64,000 nt of DNA from JANNYA01 sp031409855 (GTDB lineage Bacteria > Pseudomonadota > Gammaproteobacteria > Xanthomonadales > SZUA-5), in the NCBI GenBank assembly GCA_031409855.1, contig JANNYA010000141.1, forward strand, positions 1 through 64,000. Direction: 5' to 3'. Shown piece after piece: positions 34,280 to 44,012 of the stretch (its first letter is position 1; the number at the start of each line of letters is the position of its first letter). A program made the translations under genes and the position numbers. The notes below the pieces were generated by a model. The model did no database searches and was not told where the DNA came from. It was given only the letters and a program-made list of their open reading frames with translations.

Positions 34280-34960
34280 ATGCGCGTACTAATCGTCGAA
34301 GATGAAGCCCCACTCCGGGAAACGCTTGCAGCACGGATGCAGCGCGAAGGTTTTGCGGTAGATACCGCGTGCGATGGCGAAGAAGCCATTTACATGGGGC
34401 GCGAAGTCCCGTTCGATATCGTGATCGTCGATCTAGGGTTGCCGAGGATGTCGGGCATCGAAGTCGTCAAAAAATTACGCGAGTTGCAAAAACGCTATCC
34501 GATCTTAATTTTGACCGCGCGTTCGAGCTGGCAAGATAAAGTTGAGGGCCTGAAAAGCGGCGCTGACGATTACTTGGTCAAGCCCTTCCACATTGAAGAG
34601 CTGCTGGCCCGTGTCAATGCCTTGGTGCGTCGCTCCGCAGGCTGGAGCAAGCCCGTGTTGGAATGCGGCCCGGTGGCGATGGATACCACCGCGCAAACGG
34701 TTTCAATCAATGCGCAAGTGATTGATCTAACCAGTTACGAATACAAAGTGCTTGAATATTTAATGCTGCACGCCGGTGAGTTAGTCAGCAAAGGCGATTT
34801 GACCGAGCATATTTACGAGCAAGATTTTGACCGTGACAGCAATGTCATCGAAGTTTTCATCGGTCGCTTGCGTAAAAAGCTCGATAATGATGGCACTTTA
34901 AAGCCAATCGAAACCGTGCGTGGGCGCGGCTACCGCTTTGCGATCCCGCGAACGCCATAG
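34280..34960 (+). CDS. OmpR/PhoP-family response regulator
   Basis: A 226-residue regulator. The receiver domain has the acidic pocket VEDE, phospho-acceptor Asp51 in IVIVDLGLPRMSG and Lys101 in DYLVKPFH. The winged-helix output domain (about 125-222) has LTSYEYKVLEYLMLHAGELVSKGDL and VEVFIGRLRKKL-like, VRGRGYRF. Overall similarity in order and sequence is to PhoP. The sensor kinase starts 41 bp downstream. Predicted to bind direct repeats in DNA once phosphorylated. Confidence 0.93.
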   Translation: MRVLIVEDEAPLRETLAARMQREGFAVDTACDGEEAIYMGREVPFDIVIVDLGLPRMSGIEVVKKLRELQKRYPILILTARSSWQDKVEGLKSGADDYLVKPFHIEELLARVNALVRRSAGWSKPVLECGPVAMDTTAQTVSINAQVIDLTSYEYKVLEYLMLHAGELVSKGDLTEHIYEQDFDRDSNVIEVFIGRLRKKLDNDGTLKPIETVRGRGYRFAIPRTP

Positions 34961-35001
34961 TTTGCGACTCGCTAGCCTGGCCGTAAAAGAAACATAACTC
35001 C

Positions 35002-36504
35002 ATGGCGTCGACGGCTCAGGAATCCGGCTCAGGCACGGAGCGTTCGGCGTCAGAGCAAGCATCAGACAAAGCAACAGCGGGCCGGGCGAAAGCGCCGGCC
35101 CGCAGTTTTTTGAGTGCCCGCACGCCGGCGATCACCACGCGGCTTATTTTGGCGAGTGCCTTGGCGCTATCAGCTTTTCTAACGCTGACCGGCTGGGCGC
35201 TGGATCGCGCTTTCGAGCGTAGTGCGGTCAAAGCGATCCAATTACGCTTGCAGGGGTACTTCTATTCCTTACTGCAAGAAAGCGACGTCAACGTAAAAGG
35301 CAAGCTATTGCTGTCTGATCGTATGCCACAAGCCGATTTTGATCGCCCTGCCTCTGGCTTGTATGCGGGTGTGCGTGGCCCGGATTTCTATTGGCTATCC
35401 CCGAGTGCGCTGGGCCGCGATATGCCATTTACTGAAGCGCTAACGCCGGGGGAGTTTTCCTTCAACGGCCCAGTGGCGACCGAAGCGATTGGCAATATTT
35501 ACGTCTTTAGTTCGGGTGTTACCTTCGAAGACGATGCGCCGAACAAGCCTGTCAACGCTGTGCCTGCGCCGACATACACGTTTTTTGTCGCCGAAACTGA
35601 GAGCTCTTTGCTTAAGCAAAAGGCCGCATTTCGCAGCACACTTACCCGTTATTTGGGTGGCTTTGGGCTGTTGCTGCTATTTGTGCAAGGCTTCTTGCTG
35701 CGCATGAGCCTAAATCCGTTGCGTCATGTTGCAAAAGAATTGGCTGAGGTTGAACGCGGTACCGCTGAGGAATTGATTGGCCCGTATCCTTCTGAACTTG
35801 CCGGCCTAACCAGCAGCTTAAATCGCGTGATTGGTGCGGAGCGCGACAACTTGAAACGCTACCGCAACACGCTCGGTGATTTGGCGCACAGCCTTAAAAC
35901 GCCGCTGGCGGTGATGCGCGGCTTACTCGATAGCGAACCAGAAAAACCGCAATTGATCGCCGGCACGGAAGAGCAAATTCGGCGTATGAATGAAATTGTC
36001 GCCTATCAATTGGCGCGCGCGGCTTCCAGTGGACACAAGACCTTCGCCGCACCCATGGCTATCGATAAAAACGCCGAAGAAATCGTGCAAAGTTTGGAAA
36101 AAGTCTATGCCGTGAAAGGCGTGCTGTGCGAGTTTGAATTGGATGAAGCCGCACGTTTCCACGGCGAATTAGGCGACGTAATGGAGGTGTTGGGCAATCT
36201 TTTAGACAACGGCTTCAAATGGGCAAAGTCGCGCGTGGTGTTGACCACCCGCCAAATCGGCAACGCCAAATCGCGCCGCATGGGCTTAGAAATTTGCGTC
36301 GAAGATGATGGCCCCGGCATTCCCGAAGCCAAAATGGACGATATGCTCAAACGCGGCGTACGCGGCGACGAACGCGTGCACGGCCACGGCATCGGCCTTT
36401 CGACGGTTAGCAATGTGATGGAAAGCTATCAAGGCCAGCTCAACATTGATCGCTCGCCTGAGCTGGGTGGGGCCAGGTTTAGTGCGGTGTTTCCGCCGCT
36501 TTAG
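35002..36504 (+). CDS. PhoQ-like sensor histidine kinase
   Basis: A 500-residue inner-membrane kinase, partner of the upstream regulator. An unusual N-terminal cytoplasmic tail (1-45) is rich in Ala, Ser, Glu and Lys. TM1 is at about 47-67, a periplasmic sensor domain runs to about 215 and TM2 is at about 217-237, followed by HAMP. The phospho-acceptor His296 is in LGDLAHSLKTPL. The ATPase motifs are LGNLLDNGFKWA (N box), EDDGPGIP (G1) and GHGIGLSTV (G2). The layout matches PhoQ. Signal (divalent cations, acid or peptides in PhoQ) is not predictable here. Confidence 0.9.
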   Translation: MASTAQESGSGTERSASEQASDKATAGRAKAPARSFLSARTPAITTRLILASALALSAFLTLTGWALDRAFERSAVKAIQLRLQGYFYSLLQESDVNVKGKLLLSDRMPQADFDRPASGLYAGVRGPDFYWLSPSALGRDMPFTEALTPGEFSFNGPVATEAIGNIYVFSSGVTFEDDAPNKPVNAVPAPTYTFFVAETESSLLKQKAAFRSTLTRYLGGFGLLLLFVQGFLLRMSLNPLRHVAKELAEVERGTAEELIGPYPSELAGLTSSLNRVIGAERDNLKRYRNTLGDLAHSLKTPLAVMRGLLDSEPEKPQLIAGTEEQIRRMNEIVAYQLARAASSGHKTFAAPMAIDKNAEEIVQSLEKVYAVKGVLCEFELDEAARFHGELGDVMEVLGNLLDNGFKWAKSRVVLTTRQIGNAKSRRMGLEICVEDDGPGIPEAKMDDMLKRGVRGDERVHGHGIGLSTVSNVMESYQGQLNIDRSPELGGARFSAVFPPL

Positions 36505-36596
36505 CTGAGCGATTTGGGGTCAGTTCCCGCCGCTGTCTTTAACCCCCAAATTCACGCTGTGAAAGAAAAACTATCCATGCTCGGTCTAGCACTGTT

Positions 36597-37172
36597 ATGA
36601 ACCCGAACCCCCGTCAGCTGGCCTTTGACGCCCTTGTGCGCCGATTGAGCCCGGAACTTTATCGCTTCGCCTATTGGCTTTGTAAAAGCCGGGCGTTGGC
36701 GCAGGATATTTTGCAGGAATGCTATTTGCGCGCTTGGCGCTCGTCGGAGGATTTGCGCGATGTCAACAGCGCCAAAGCCTGGATGATGACAATCCTGCGG
36801 CGCGAATTTTTGCGTACCTTTGAGCGCAAGCAGTTTGATTTGACCGATTTGGAGGATGTCTCTATCGCCGATACGGTATCCCCAAGTTTGGAGGCGCAAA
36901 GCGAGTCGAATCTATTGCGCCAAATGATTGGCAAATTGGACACGAAATATCGTGTGCCGCTTGTACTGCAGGTCATGGGTGGCCTAAGCGGGGCGGAGAT
37001 TGCCGCTGAGCTGGGTATGCAGGAAGCCACCGTCAACACGCATTTATTTCGCGCCCGCGAACAACTTAAAGCCATGGTTGATGCGCCTGTTGCCGGGGCC
37101 GCAAAAGACACCATAACTCAACACAGCAACACCGTAAACATTGGAGCCGCGCGTGAACACCGCCGAATTTGA
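36597..37172 (+). CDS. ECF RNA polymerase sigma factor
   Basis: 191 residues. Region 2 (ELYRFAYWLCKSRALAQDILQECYLRAWRSSEDL, AKAWMMTILRREFLRTF) and region 4 (LQVMGGLSGAEIAAELGMQEATVNTHLFRAREQLKAM) are complete. The last 20 bp overlap the GTG start of the DUF3379-type membrane protein, the expected place for an anti-sigma factor. An ECF sigma factor followed by a DUF3379 protein is a recurring gene pair, so these two probably form a sigma/anti-sigma unit. Confidence 0.92.
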   Translation: MNPNPRQLAFDALVRRLSPELYRFAYWLCKSRALAQDILQECYLRAWRSSEDLRDVNSAKAWMMTILRREFLRTFERKQFDLTDLEDVSIADTVSPSLEAQSESNLLRQMIGKLDTKYRVPLVLQVMGGLSGAEIAAELGMQEATVNTHLFRAREQLKAMVDAPVAGAAKDTITQHSNTVNIGAAREHRRI

Positions 37173-37929
37173 ATTACTTTTGGGCACTGACCCACGCCAA
37201 GCCGGGCGCAAAGCAGAGGCCAAAGCGCTGCAGCAAACGGGCGAGTGCATGGATGCCGAGCTGCGCTTGGCGCGCGCGCTGAAATTTGAGCACACGCTCG
37301 ATCAGGCGTTTGAGATCGAGTTGCCCGACGTGCTGCAGGCCAAGCTTTTCGCGATTGCGCGGGCCGATGTGGCCGTGGCACCCAGCAATGGCACCCATGG
37401 TGTTTGGCGCTCGCGCCGATGGTTAGCGCTCGCGGCGGGCGTTTCGATGTTTGCGGTTGCGGCATTTGTCGGCTATCAAGGCAGAGCACAGCCGCTCAAT
37501 GCGCGGCTTGCAGAGCACTGCAATGAGCACATGACGCACGAACCCTTTGCGGTAACGCGCCGAACGGTGGTGCCAAATGACTTAGTTGAGCGCATGTTTG
37601 CAATGAATGGCTTTGCCACGACAGCGCCAGACGGCCGCGCGTTGACCGCCGTCTTGGGCGAGGTCAATTACCTATCGCCCTGTAGCGTAGTCGGCAAAAC
37701 TGGGATGCATTTAGTGGTGCAAACCGCCGCCGGCCCAGTCACAGTGCTGGTCATGCCAGACGCTGCCAACGAAGGTGCAAGCGAAGTGCGTATCAACAGT
37801 GCCCTGATTCGGATTTCACCGCTGTCAAGCGGACAGAATTCGCGTGGTGCGATTGCGTTCGTGGCGGAATCGAGCGTGTCGGTGGATGCGGTTGAGGCGC
37901 GGTTTTTGCAAGCCTTGGGTGCGGTTTAG
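37153..37929 (+). CDS. DUF3379-type membrane protein, probable anti-sigma factor
   Basis: 258 residues starting at GTG 37153, supported by GGAG at 37143-37146; the start lies inside the sigma-factor gene. The N-terminal cytoplasmic part (about 1-95: EFELLLGTDPRQAGRKAEA, FEHTLDQAFEIELP) resembles DUF3379. One TM helix (about 98-118: WLALAAGVSMFAVAAFVGY) and a C-terminal periplasmic domain follow. Overlap with the sigma gene implies translational coupling. The sigma-binding role is inferred from position and topology. Confidence 0.8.
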   Translation: MNTAEFELLLGTDPRQAGRKAEAKALQQTGECMDAELRLARALKFEHTLDQAFEIELPDVLQAKLFAIARADVAVAPSNGTHGVWRSRRWLALAAGVSMFAVAAFVGYQGRAQPLNARLAEHCNEHMTHEPFAVTRRTVVPNDLVERMFAMNGFATTAPDGRALTAVLGEVNYLSPCSVVGKTGMHLVVQTAAGPVTVLVMPDAANEGASEVRINSALIRISPLSSGQNSRGAIAFVAESSVSVDAVEARFLQALGAV

Positions 37930-37938
37930 CGGAAAAAA

Positions 37939-40395
37939 CTATTGTAATTGCACGCTGGCGATATCCATTTCATCGTTCAGCGATACGGGCACGATCAAGC
38001 TCTGATGGGCTAAATCCAACGCGAAAGCGCCGGCTGGCATTTTTCGGATCTTACGGTCTGTTTTTGCACGGAGATCGAAAACACGCAGTTCGTTCGTGGG
38101 GGCGGTATCGGTGGCATAGTAAACAAGCCCTTGCGCGACCCGCCAATGCCAAAACCCGCGCGGTTTAAACTGTTCTAGCCTGGGTGCTTCGGTGCCGTCG
38201 GATAAACGTTCAAACAAAGTTCTATTTCCCACCCGCGTAAAATACAGCTTGCCTGTGCTTTGATCTATTTGAAAGCTGGCCGCATTTTCTAGCGTCCAAA
38301 GTAGCCGCCATGGTCGCGTTGCGCTATTGCTGGCGATCAGTGCGGATGCCGAGCCGCCGATTTCGCTTTCCTCTAGTTTGGGCTGCCATTTTTGCAGCCG
38401 CCGTTGCCCGCGACTGCTGCTCAAAATCACGATCGCGTCAGCATCATAATTTGCTCGAATGATCAAACCTAAGCCCGAGGGCACGGTGATGACCCGCGTT
38501 CGACTGCGGTCTAATTCAAACTCGAAAAGTTGACTGTCCAGGCTGGCAGGCGCCAATGCCGAGTACAGCAACCGTGCGCTACTGGGATGCCAACTCATCG
38601 CGCCAAAACTAGCAGGGAATTGTGTGATCGCGCGTGGTTGCAAGGTGCCGGGTTGTCCGCCACGCCCAGCTAGCCACACTTGGCCGATGCCACCGCGCGA
38701 ACTTAGGAAAGCAATCCACTCGCCGCTCGGACTAACGCTGGGCGGGCCATCTGAGCTGGTGCTCGGGAACAGCCGCACGCCAGCGCGCGCATCTTTTAGG
38801 CCAAACTCGAATAAACCGATTTGCTCTGTGGCGACCGAGAAAACAACTTTTCCGTTAGCCGAAACACTGGGAGTTTGACCCAACACGCCGAGCGCAAGTG
38901 CGGTTTGTTTTTCGCGCAGTAGGGTCAAATCGTACTCACCCTCTGAAGCAATTGCCGCAACAATGCCGAGGCTGTCTGGCAACCATGCAAACCCCGCGGT
39001 CGCTGTCGCCAAGTTGGCGAGCGGACGCAAATTCTGACCAGCGCTGTCACTGATGTAGAGGGTTGAATCCGAGCCCACCCCTCGGCGAAAAGCGAGCAAC
39101 TGCCCATTCGGTGATCGCTGCGGATGCCAGTTGAACGCGCCACCGGAAACCAGTGTTAATGATTTCCCGCTGTCGAGCTGATAGCTGACGATGCCCATCG
39201 CAATCGGCGCGTCTTTTTCCGAAGGCTGACGCTGTGCAAAAAGCAGTTCATTTTGCGTAGGCCAGTCAAAGGGCAGCATCATCCCCTCGGGGCAATCCAT
39301 GAGCTTGCGCGATTCGCTGCCCAAAATGCGCTGCGCAATGATTTCGCATTGCTCATGCACGTCTGCGTCGCTTTGGGCACTTTGGCTGGCGGCATTAATG
39401 TTAGGCGGGGAGGCTAGGGCACGCAGTCGCACATAAGCGATTTCTAAGCCGTCTGCTGAAAAATGGGGATTGATCTCGCTGGCGTTGTGCGTTTGTGCGC
39501 TGTCGGCGGTCAAGCGCTGGGCGTTTGCCGTTGCCAAGTCGCGTACCCAAACACGGTTGTGCCCTTCGACTTCGGTGCTATAGGCCAGCCATGCGCCGTT
39601 GCTGGAGATCACTGGATTGCGCTCCGCGCCGGGCGTGCTGGACAGCTGCCGATAGGATTTCTTGATTTGACTTAGTTTGTCGGAATTGGCCGCAACGATT
39701 GTGCGCAGCGCTAGTTCTGCTGTGCCTTGTGCGGTGCGCTCGGCGTTGTGGGTTGACTGATTTCCATACAAGCCAAGGAAAACTGCGCAAGCGATTATCA
39801 CCACCAGCAAGGAAACAGCGAACACGCGCTTACTCAACGGCGCGAAATTTCCAATTTTTGCGGGCGCTGGCCATTGCGCCACGAGTAATTCAGGCTTGGG
39901 CTCACGCGTTTCCACGATAGCAACTGCGCCCTCTGGCGTGGCTATTGCTGGCTCCGAAACCTCACTCCAAATCGGCTGTTTGAGCAAGCGGTAGCCAATT
40001 TTTGGCACGGTCTCAATGTAATTCGGCGCCTTTTGATCGTCCTGAAACGCTTTGCGCAACTCTTTGATGGCCTGCGTCAAAACTTCTGGCGTTGGACAGG
40101 TGTTGGGCCATACTGCTTCCAAGAGTTCGTCGCGCGCGATGGTTTCACCGGATCGCAGCGCTAGTTCCAACAAAACGCTCATTGTTTTTGGCGTTAGCCG
40201 GCGTGCTTCGCCAGCGTTATCGGCAATCAGCTTTAACGCACCCACATCGACTTGATAGGCACCGAGGCGTAATGTTTGGCCTCGGTGCGAACGCAATTCC
40301 GCTAGACCGGAAGTCTTTTGGCCGACAACACTGTTTCGGCTAACACCCACGCTATTGGGCTGCAAGGTTTTTTGAGGTGTGGGCGTTTCATGCAT
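37939..40395 (-). CDS. Membrane winged-helix regulator with PD40 propeller (CadC-like)
   Basis: An 818-residue transmembrane transcription factor. The N-terminal OmpR-type winged helix (about 45-140: RLTPKTMSVLLELALRSGETIARDELLEAVWP, LTQAIKELRKAFQDD, IETVPKIGYRL) is followed by a TM helix (about 192-212). The rest is a large periplasmic TolB/PD40-like beta-propeller (for example PSVSPSGEWIAFLSS, ARLLYSA). This is the ToxR/CadC one-component topology: signal outside, DNA binding inside. It is on the opposite strand to the sigma/anti-sigma genes, ending 9 bp from the latter. The regulated gene may be the nearby TonB receptor cluster (inference). Confidence 0.85.
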   Translation of the reverse strand: MHETPTPQKTLQPNSVGVSRNSVVGQKTSGLAELRSHRGQTLRLGAYQVDVGALKLIADNAGEARRLTPKTMSVLLELALRSGETIARDELLEAVWPNTCPTPEVLTQAIKELRKAFQDDQKAPNYIETVPKIGYRLLKQPIWSEVSEPAIATPEGAVAIVETREPKPELLVAQWPAPAKIGNFAPLSKRVFAVSLLVVIIACAVFLGLYGNQSTHNAERTAQGTAELALRTIVAANSDKLSQIKKSYRQLSSTPGAERNPVISSNGAWLAYSTEVEGHNRVWVRDLATANAQRLTADSAQTHNASEINPHFSADGLEIAYVRLRALASPPNINAASQSAQSDADVHEQCEIIAQRILGSESRKLMDCPEGMMLPFDWPTQNELLFAQRQPSEKDAPIAMGIVSYQLDSGKSLTLVSGGAFNWHPQRSPNGQLLAFRRGVGSDSTLYISDSAGQNLRPLANLATATAGFAWLPDSLGIVAAIASEGEYDLTLLREKQTALALGVLGQTPSVSANGKVVFSVATEQIGLFEFGLKDARAGVRLFPSTSSDGPPSVSPSGEWIAFLSSRGGIGQVWLAGRGGQPGTLQPRAITQFPASFGAMSWHPSSARLLYSALAPASLDSQLFEFELDRSRTRVITVPSGLGLIIRANYDADAIVILSSSRGQRRLQKWQPKLEESEIGGSASALIASNSATRPWRLLWTLENAASFQIDQSTGKLYFTRVGNRTLFERLSDGTEAPRLEQFKPRGFWHWRVAQGLVYYATDTAPTNELRVFDLRAKTDRKIRKMPAGAFALDLAHQSLIVPVSLNDEMDIASVQLQ

Positions 40396-40486
40396 GTGCT
40401 GCGTTTCTCTATTGGAACAAGTGCTTAGCTGATACGCGGGGGGAGCTTATGAAGTACTACTTGTTTCGAGCGCAACAAATACGAAG

Positions 40487-40720
40487 TTATTCGTTTTTAA
40501 GTGTGATTGGAAGTGCCGGGCTTGATGGACTTCTCGCGCGATAGTCACCGCGAAAATCCAATCGCCAGCCCGTGCCTTGCTTCGATTCCATAGTTTGCAC
40601 GACGCTGCCATCGGCTTGCGCGGCGAAGCGCATTCGCGCAGGTTTTGAAGGGGGAATAGCGGGGGGTGTCGCTACCGAAACGGCGGTAATTGCCATCGAA
40701 AACACTAGGTAAGGCGGCAT
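40487..40720 (-). CDS. Small exported protein downstream of a TonB receptor
   Basis: A 77-residue protein. AGGAG lies about 9 bases before the ATG, a strong ribosome site. The N-terminus (MPPYLVFSMAITAVSVATPPA) resembles a short signal peptide. The rest is basic and Pro/Ser-rich, ending SSPALPITLKNE. It is 65 bp downstream of the TonB receptor on the same strand, so co-transcription is likely. No family recognised. Confidence 0.55.
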   Translation of the reverse strand: MPPYLVFSMAITAVSVATPPAIPPSKPARMRFAAQADGSVVQTMESKQGTGWRLDFRGDYRARSPSSPALPITLKNE

Positions 40721-40785
40721 GACGCTGCACTCCTGAAAAGTGCGCCGAATAATTTCGGCGCACGGCTAAGGCTAGTCAATTGCGG

Positions 40786-43674
40786 CTAGAACTTCTGGGT
40801 GTAGCGCAAATAGTAGAAACTGCCTGGGATATCGTAAGACGGATCAAAGCTATTGCCAAATGCAGCTGGCGCTAAGGGTGGGTCTTTGCGAAACAGATTG
40901 TTACCGCCAATCGCGATGCTGGCTTGCCAAGGCAGCTCGTACCCGACTTGCCCATCGAAATAGGTGACGGCGCCGATGCGATGTTCAGGTGCCGCGTTGC
41001 CATCGCCATCGGTGCGTGCGCCATCCGAACAGGCGAGCCCAACAATGCCTGCCTCGACACTTGTGCAGGTATCATCCACGCTTGAGAAAAAGCGTGCACC
41101 AAGGCGGGCGTTCCAATTGCCGCTGTTCCAGCGCAAATCCAATTTTGAACGTACGCGCCAAGTGACGACAAAATTTGCGGTGTCAGCTTCACCGACCAAG
41201 TTGTCGGGCGGCCCGGCACCGGGGACTTCTTGCACGTAATCCGACAGATAGGTGGTGTCCCAAGCCAAACTGAAACGACCAAAGTCCAGTTCTGGCAGCG
41301 CATAGTTAAGCCCTAAATCAAAACCACGCACGTCCGTTGTGCCGATATTGGTTGCGGTATCGAAAAAGCTAATAATTTCGCCGCTGGCTGCGCGCGTGAT
41401 TTGTTGGCACAACGCCGGGTTTTGGACTGTCTGGACATAGCACTGATCCAAAATAAACTGCGCGCCCAAGCCGCCGACAATCGAGTTTTCAACGTTAACC
41501 CGCCAAAAATCCAGGGTGGTATTGAGTCCTTCAATGTATGCGGGGCTATAGACTAGGCCAATCGATTGGCTGGTTGAGGTTTCGGGCTGCAAATTCGCGT
41601 TGCTGCCGCCGGTGACTCGTTGCTGTGGGCCAGAAAAAATGTAGCTGCCGTTCGCAGGCACACCGGTGGCGACGCAGCGGCGCTGCGTTTCTGGATCTTG
41701 CGCAGTTAGCCGCGAACAGGGGTCGTTGATGTTGGGAAAGCCATCCGCCTGGCCGCCAAATAAGTTGCTGATGTCCGGGGCGCGAAAGCCTTCAGCAAAA
41801 CTTGCGCGTACTACAACTTCATCGTTTGGCTGATAGCGTATGCCGGCTTTCAAATTGGTGGTGTCGCCAAAGGTTGAATAATCCGAAGTGCGCCCCGCAA
41901 GGGAAAGCTCCAGGCCTTTTGCGAACGGTTGATCCGCTAATATCGGCACGCGGAACTCGGCATACGCTTCATCAACGTCGTAGCCGCCATTGGTCGGCAG
42001 GCGTGCGTTCAAGCCGCCCAGTAAGCCTTGCGCGGCAAATGCATCTGGGGAATCAAAGCCACTTTCCTTGCGTGTTTCAACGCCCACCGCCATGCCCAAA
42101 ATGCCCGCCGGTAATTCGAGCAAATCGCCGGTTAAATTCGCATACAAGTATTCCTGGCGGGTTTGGAATAGATCGTGCGCGGTAATGCTGATGTTGTTAA
42201 GCATGGCTTGAGTGACTGAGCCTGGGCCCTGGGTTAGGTTTAGCGGTAAGCAGCCCGCGATCACCGCATTCGGGGTGCCACAAAATGCCACGCCAGCGGC
42301 ATCTCTAAACGATGGCCCGACTGCCGCACGTACAGCGGCCAAATTTACTGCGCCATTGACATTATTCACCGAATCCGAACGCGTAAAAACATAGCCCACG
42401 TCCCAGGTGTAGTATTTTTCACTCAAATCAAAGGCACCGCTGAGGCCAAATAGCGCGCGAAAGGTCGTCACATCACGCGCCGTGCTGCGCCCGCCGGTTT
42501 CGACTAAGCGTCGGCGCACGCGGGTAATGTCGCTGCCAAAAGGGTTGAAAACGCTGTCACGGCTGATGCCAAATGCCGCGCCGGCACCTGCACCGCCATT
42601 GCTTTGAAATGCCAGCGGCGTCGAGGCGAGCAAGGTCTCGTTCGACTCAAAGCTATAAAGCACCTCTGATACTGCAGTAATCTCATCGCTTACTTCGTAG
42701 CGACCGGAGCCGAAAATGCTGTAGCGACTAAATGGCGTCTGGAGAAAATTTTCCGGCGCAAAATTGTAGCCGTCGACGCGGTCATTGAAGGGCTTGAAGT
42801 CGCTCGGCGCGGTGCCGGGGCGGCCCGGAATTAACGTGACGCGTCCCCGTCCTGCCGCATCAAATTGACCAAAGGGGGACGTCGGTGACGCACCTGCAGC
42901 GGCGTCTTGCGGGTTAAAACCAAAGGCAGGTACTCGCGAAATTTCACGATCCCCCGCGCCAATGATTTTTTGCTCGACATAAGAGGCATTAATAAAAACC
43001 GAGCCACGATCACTGCGCGCGCCCATGGTCAACCCAGCGCTGCTGGTTTCACCATCGCCTTCGCTGGTTTGGCCGGTGGTGACTTCTAATTCAGTGCCGT
43101 CAAAATCCGAGCGCAAGATAATGTTCACTACGCCCGCAATTGCATCCGAGCCATACACCGCTGAGGCGCCGTCTTTAAGAACTTCGATACGTTCCACCGC
43201 TGACAACGGCACACTGTTTAGATTGACGCCGCCATCGAGTGAGCCGGCGCTGCCAATCCAGCGTCGACCGTTCACCAATACCAGTGTACGCGCTGAACCC
43301 AAAGAACGTAAATTGACGCGTGTTTCGCCGGTGCCTGCGTTGTTACGCTGGGTGTTGAGGGTGGCGCCGCCTGCAGCAATATCTTGCAAGTAGTCACCAA
43401 TCGTCGGCACGCCGGTAGCGGCCAAATCTTCACGCGTAATCGTCAAAACTGGCTGTGCGGTTTCCGCGTCGACACTGCGAATCCGCGAACCGGTCACCAC
43501 GACCGCGCCGAGTTCGTCCTCGGTGGCGTCCGCAGCAGGCGTGGGAGTTTGCGCAAGCGCCGCCAGCGGATTTGCAAATAGCAGTGCGCTCAGCGCAGCA
43601 CTAATCGCGCCGCTCAGCGCCTTTTCACGCGATTGCCGTGGGTGCCTCGGCAGTGCAGTGGGGGAATGAATCAT
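40786..43674 (-). CDS. TonB-dependent outer-membrane receptor
   Basis: About 962 residues. The start at 43674 is chosen because AAGGA sits 7-8 bases upstream; a longer frame runs to 43734. A long signal region (ending LAALAQ) is followed by the TonB box/plug start (DELGAVVVTGSRI) and the plug domain (NLRSLGSARTLVLVNGRRW, VERIEVLKDGASAVYGSDAIAGVVNIIL). The large beta-barrel ends in an aromatic terminal residue (FYYLRYTQKF), the barrel-assembly signal. The ligand cannot be read; the plug type is shared by receptors for peptides, sugars and siderophores. The AraC-type gene at 44013 is divergent from it. Confidence 0.92.
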   Translation of the reverse strand: MIHSPTALPRHPRQSREKALSGAISAALSALLFANPLAALAQTPTPAADATEDELGAVVVTGSRIRSVDAETAQPVLTITREDLAATGVPTIGDYLQDIAAGGATLNTQRNNAGTGETRVNLRSLGSARTLVLVNGRRWIGSAGSLDGGVNLNSVPLSAVERIEVLKDGASAVYGSDAIAGVVNIILRSDFDGTELEVTTGQTSEGDGETSSAGLTMGARSDRGSVFINASYVEQKIIGAGDREISRVPAFGFNPQDAAAGASPTSPFGQFDAAGRGRVTLIPGRPGTAPSDFKPFNDRVDGYNFAPENFLQTPFSRYSIFGSGRYEVSDEITAVSEVLYSFESNETLLASTPLAFQSNGGAGAGAAFGISRDSVFNPFGSDITRVRRRLVETGGRSTARDVTTFRALFGLSGAFDLSEKYYTWDVGYVFTRSDSVNNVNGAVNLAAVRAAVGPSFRDAAGVAFCGTPNAVIAGCLPLNLTQGPGSVTQAMLNNISITAHDLFQTRQEYLYANLTGDLLELPAGILGMAVGVETRKESGFDSPDAFAAQGLLGGLNARLPTNGGYDVDEAYAEFRVPILADQPFAKGLELSLAGRTSDYSTFGDTTNLKAGIRYQPNDEVVVRASFAEGFRAPDISNLFGGQADGFPNINDPCSRLTAQDPETQRRCVATGVPANGSYIFSGPQQRVTGGSNANLQPETSTSQSIGLVYSPAYIEGLNTTLDFWRVNVENSIVGGLGAQFILDQCYVQTVQNPALCQQITRAASGEIISFFDTATNIGTTDVRGFDLGLNYALPELDFGRFSLAWDTTYLSDYVQEVPGAGPPDNLVGEADTANFVVTWRVRSKLDLRWNSGNWNARLGARFFSSVDDTCTSVEAGIVGLACSDGARTDGDGNAAPEHRIGAVTYFDGQVGYELPWQASIAIGGNNLFRKDPPLAPAAFGNSFDPSYDIPGSFYYLRYTQKF

Positions 43675-44012
43675 GATGTTTTCCTTCATTGGAGGACCTG
43701 CGGGCACGAGCTGTGCGCCGCTGTGCCAAAACATTTGGCAGTGTCACCACAGTAAAGGCAGTGCCAAACCCCGGGCGTGGCGAAAAGTGCGCGAAGGTGT
43801 GGCGAATAGCGGGAATGACAACGTGCAGTTTGAGCGGGTGCTTGCGCCTGCTTAATCACCCTGGGCCGTGCTGAAACACTGGTGAAAGCCATATGTGGCG
43901 CATGTGAATCAACATTTCACCGAAATTTCATAGGCAATTTCATCGCTTTTTCAGGACGCCTGCGGCCCCGCCCGCCAAAGCTAGCGCTCAATTGAACGCA
44001 AGAGGTGGGTTT
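43675..44012. other. Divergent promoter region between the TonB receptor and AraC gene
   Basis: 338 bp with no supportable gene. Ribosome sites for both neighbours are at its ends (AAGGA near 43684 on the minus strand; AGAGG near 44001 on the plus strand). Promoters for both must lie here; imperfect repeats such as ATTTCACCGAAATTTCA near 43912-43931 are noted but not assigned. Confidence 0.4.
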
